Positions 61,367 through 64,000 of a stretch of 64,000 bases of DNA are shown in pieces. The notes under the pieces are model-generated. The model did not search any database. It saw only the letters and a list, made by a program, of their open reading frames with translations, and had not been told where the DNA came from. Made by a program: the position numbers and the translations under genes. The DNA lies in contig OX337235.1 in assembly GCA_946965045.2 (NCBI GenBank), forward strand, positions 3,543,928 through 3,607,927, written 5' to 3'. The DNA comes from Epithemia pelagica (taxonomy: Eukaryota; Bacillariophyta; Bacillariophyceae; Surirellales; Surirellaceae). Every line of letters starts with the position of its first letter. The first letter of the stretch is position 1.

Positions 61367-62037
61367 ATGCAAGCAGATGAGCAGAAGCAACCGGATGGAT
61401 ATTGCCTCACGGCAATCCTGAAGGACCAAGCTTCAGGCACCACTGCTGTCCTCAATGGTGTTGCCACTGATGGCATTGTCGTGTCGTCATCGTCGTCTTC
61501 GTCGCCTTTTTCGTTTTCTGTGGACAACTTCACAGGTGAGAAACACGTTGTACACTTGTCTCTGCTGTTTCACGTACTTACCTTTTTGTTGTATCGGTTC
61601 CAGGAACCATTTGCATCGACGGTGACTGCTGGAAGCTTGTTTACCTCGACCAGCGTCACCGTTCGATGCAATCCAAAGACCCGTTGAGCGTCATTGCCTT
61701 CAAGATGAAGGATGCTGAACGCACGGACCACGGGGTTGGTACCATTCACGAAGGAGAAGGAGAAGGAGAAGAAGAAGCCTCAACTGACGAGTCGTCGGAC
61801 GATGGTGTTGTGTACACCAAGGACTCATTTTCTCAGGATGTCACCATGATGCAAGACGAGCGCCTTCTCAAGGCTTTCGACTTGATGAGCCCTGATTCAC
61901 GACATGAACGTGAAGAGGATGATGAGTTACAGAAGAAGAAGAAGAAATGGAACAACAACAACAACAGCAATGATAGCGATGACTCACCTTTGTTTGCTCG
62001 TCGGTCGACGCGACGCAACAACAAAAAGAAGAACTAA
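61367..62037 (+). CDS. Hypothetical 200-aa acidic protein
   Basis: Exons 61367-61535 and 61604-62037 (GTGAGA...TTCCAG, phase 1) give 200 aa. Exon 1 reads MQADEQKQPDGYCLTAILKD and ends in a Ser run and FSVDNFT. The join continues GTICIDGDCWKLVYLDQRHR, then LSVIAFKMKDAERTDHG. The C-terminal half is acidic (GEGEGEEEASTDESSDD), then has poly-Lys, poly-Asn and a basic RRSTRRNNKKKN tail. The basic tail could direct it to the nucleus. No family recognised. Good splice signals and uninterrupted phase support a real gene. Confidence 0.62.
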
Positions 62038-62824
62038 TCACAGGTGGTGGGGCAGCCGTTCATGATTCTTGTTTGATTGTTGAATAATGAACCAACCCGC
62101 CAGGAATAAGTAGTAGTAGTAGTGAGCAGTGCACGTTGTTGACATGTCTGTTGTTGTGCTCGTTCATATCCGTAGTAGTTTATCACCCGCTTTGCTTTTG
62201 CATCTGTTGTTGTTGCACGCTGGAGGCATGTTCTAATAGGTTATGATGCACCTTGGAGGTACGTTCTAATAGGTTATGAGACTTCAAGAGAAGTGGAAAA
62301 TAGTACTAAAGTACAAAATCGGGGTTTACTGTACCCCTTGTCGAACGTGTGTGGGAGGATCCAGTCGCGTCGACATTCCTCGGGGGTCGCATCTGAGTCC
62401 CCCAACAATGGACCACACGACGACCTCGAACACATTTCGGGTTTTCGGGTGTCTCAAGTCTCAAGATCAACACATCGCTCTTTGTCAATGTTATTGTGTT
62501 ACTCTCTACACGTCTACATGAGTAGCAGCAGCAGCAGCAGCAGCAGAACCGCGTGCTCCTGTCCTCAACAAGAGCACAGGATTGATCGACAACAGCCGAA
62601 TTCCGATCGGTCCTCTCTGGCCGATTTCTTTCTCAACGATCCTCTCGACCACACACCTGCGACGACCTTGTTCTATAGGAGTTGTTGATCAACGATCCTC
62701 TCGACCACACCTGCGACAACCTTATTCTATATAGGAGTTGTTAGCTCTCTAGCAGCAGCGCGGACGGAAACTCTCAAACAGCAAGAAGCAGCCGTAGAGA
62801 CATTGTTGATACTCATTGGAAAGG
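62038..62824. other. Intergenic region with two short tandem duplications
   Basis: No supported gene; a 56-codon Ser-rich frame at 62518-62688 is doubtful. It holds a 25-bp duplication (62222-62246 and 62255-62279), an AGC triplet run near 62,523-62,545 and a 53-bp duplication (62634-62742). Confidence 0.5.
62634..62742 (+). repeat. 53-bp tandem duplication
   Basis: CAACGATCCTCTCGACCACA...ATAGGAGTTGTT occurs at 62634-62686 and 62690-62742. The copies differ at a few bases and by two short indels. Confidence 0.88.
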
Positions 62825-64000
62825 ATGTGTGACCAAAAGGATGAAATTGGCACTGTTGTCGTTACCATAAAAGACCATGTTATCAAGCTGGTGTTGGATG
62901 AACAGAATCGCGACCCGGCCGAGTATGGAGCTGATTTGAAATTGGCAGATCACCCAGAGCTGACAGAAGTGAAGAACAGTAGCCACAAACAACCATGGGG
63001 GACTACTATGAGAGCTCTTTTGAACTGTGAAGATGGCAGTCTCAAATTTAATGACAAAAAATACAGGATTCAGAAAGGGCCAAAGCCGGAAATTGGTGAG
63101 AACTGCTTTGGATTTGTGAGTTTTTATTGTTGAATTTATTCAAGTCGTCCTTGGCTAACAATGACGAGTCTGCCACTCTGTTTTCTGATGAATTGTACTA
63201 CGGGTGTATTATCCATATGTTGCGATTAATTGTTTATTTTGGGTATATTGCCCATTTGTTTCTATTTCTAAAATGATGTCGCATGTCTCATGAAGCATCA
63301 CATGTCCCCAACAACTTCCCAAAAATGACCTGGGATGTCATTAAGGAGATCAAGCCAGGCCAGACCAAGAATGATTGGTCGAATATTGGGCATGACATGA
63401 CGTTCCATGGCCGTCGTTCCCTAACCGAAGCAGTTCAATCGTTTGTAGAGGTTCTCAAGCAGGGACCTCCCAAGGAGAAAGAAGAGAAGTGTTTGGTGTA
63501 TTCCTCGGTGAGCGGCAGTGGCAAGACCATTTCATTCCTCCAACTCAAGAAAACACTGAGAGGTTTTGCCGCTATAAATGATATCGATGTTGCTGTGTCC
63601 TACTTGGGATTTAACTCACGCCTTTTTTTGGACGAACATGAGCTAAAGCACATCAGGACTGTAGAAAACGCTCGCGATGTTGTTGCCAGGCGGCTTGTTG
63701 TATCCACCATGATCACAATGAACAACCCAGATGTTGTCGACAGGCTACCGCATGGCCCGGATGTATATAAAGATTTCAAAATACCTTCTGTGGCCGATTC
63801 GAAAAAACTGCTCTTGGAATACCTGGATTCCATTCGGGAAGATCAAAAAGGCAAAGAACCGGCCAAAAGAAAGCCACTTTTTATTATTGCTGGGGTGGAC
63901 GAGGTCCAAAGGCTGAACCGAATACTGCCGAATGTGGAAGGCGAAGGCCTTGGAAGACACATCCTTCGCATACTTCGAACCTGGCAGTCGGAATGGTACA
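62825..64000 (+). CDS. P-loop NTPase, possible Crinkler/RHS-like protein, 3' end outside the window
   Basis: Exon 1 is 62825-63095 and exon 2 starts at 63296 (GTGAGA...CATGAAG, phase 1), staying open to the last base. The N-terminal 90 residues (EIGTVVVTIKDHVIKLVLDEQ...) have the size and beta pattern of a small header domain. Exon 2 starts SHVPNNFPKMTWDVIKEIKPG and leads to a Walker A motif, VYSSVSGSGKTISFLQLK, then strand VAVSYLGFN, a long variable part and a Walker B-like PLFIIAGVDEVQRL. A short header, an inserted linker and then an ATPase with a late acidic strand is the arrangement known for Crinkler and RHS-type proteins in protists. That family call is an inference. A second donor at 63116 (phase 0) is possible but does not fit the downstream phase. 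Confidence 0.6.

Overview
The window is nuclear DNA of a eukaryote, most likely a pennate diatom. Three things point there. (1) It carries a Ty1/copia element whose Gag has a CX2CX4HX4C knuckle plus a second Cys/His cluster. (2) Several serine/glutamine-rich host proteins share the RVQFDL...LWYS or V-x-F...LTLDW signatures I associate with expanded diatom families. (3) Introns are short (about 80-230 bp) and most donors read G|GTACGT. The species cannot be named from sequence alone.

Layout. 0.35-9.06 kb: a tyrosine-recombinase (YR, DIRS-order, PAT/Ngaro-like) retroelement with the full A1-ORFs-B1-A2-B2 split direct repeats, its gag and pol broken by frame changes. 9.4-13.2 kb: a single-pass membrane protein with EF-hand-like loops, then a four-exon folate/biopterin-type transporter. 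13.7-21.2 kb: a minus-strand host gene split in frame by a young copia element (14,482-20,884; LTRs identical by eye, TCCTC target duplication, one in-frame TGA between gag and pol). 21.2-24.4 kb: a subtilase-like pseudogene in which all three catalytic residues are replaced. 25.0-27.4 kb: Mn-superoxide dismutase and a DUF1275-type membrane protein. 28.0-34.0 kb: an intronless 1,969-aa CXXC zinc-finger protein with an HMG-like segment and 63-aa tandem repeats. 35.5 kb: a small protein. 36.3-38.7 kb: a second, inverted subtilase paralog that keeps its catalytic Ser but lacks the Asp/His half. 38.7-41.4 kb: an 890-aa family protein.

41.4-45.1 kb is gene-poor. 45.1-47.1 kb holds a low-complexity protein with a globin-like C-terminus, and 47.6-48.4 kb a small membrane protein. 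48.4-51.5 kb is another gene-poor stretch with two MITE-like inverted-repeat elements, a 7-bp tandem array and a 35-bp perfect hairpin. 51.5-53.6 kb encodes a type II Na+/phosphate cotransporter, 54.3-56.0 kb a diatom-type protein on the minus strand, and 56.8-60.3 kb a 1,162-aa possible transposase with a 30-residue polyglutamine run. 60.4-62.0 kb holds two small genes. The window ends inside a P-loop NTPase gene of possible Crinkler/RHS type.

The host genes are independent eukaryotic transcription units, not an operon. The strongest themes are mobile-element activity (two retroelement orders, an in-frame gene interruption, MITEs) and a broken subtilase pair. I found no tRNA, rRNA or CRISPR array. 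Splice sites and starts are my own readings and have no transcript support.
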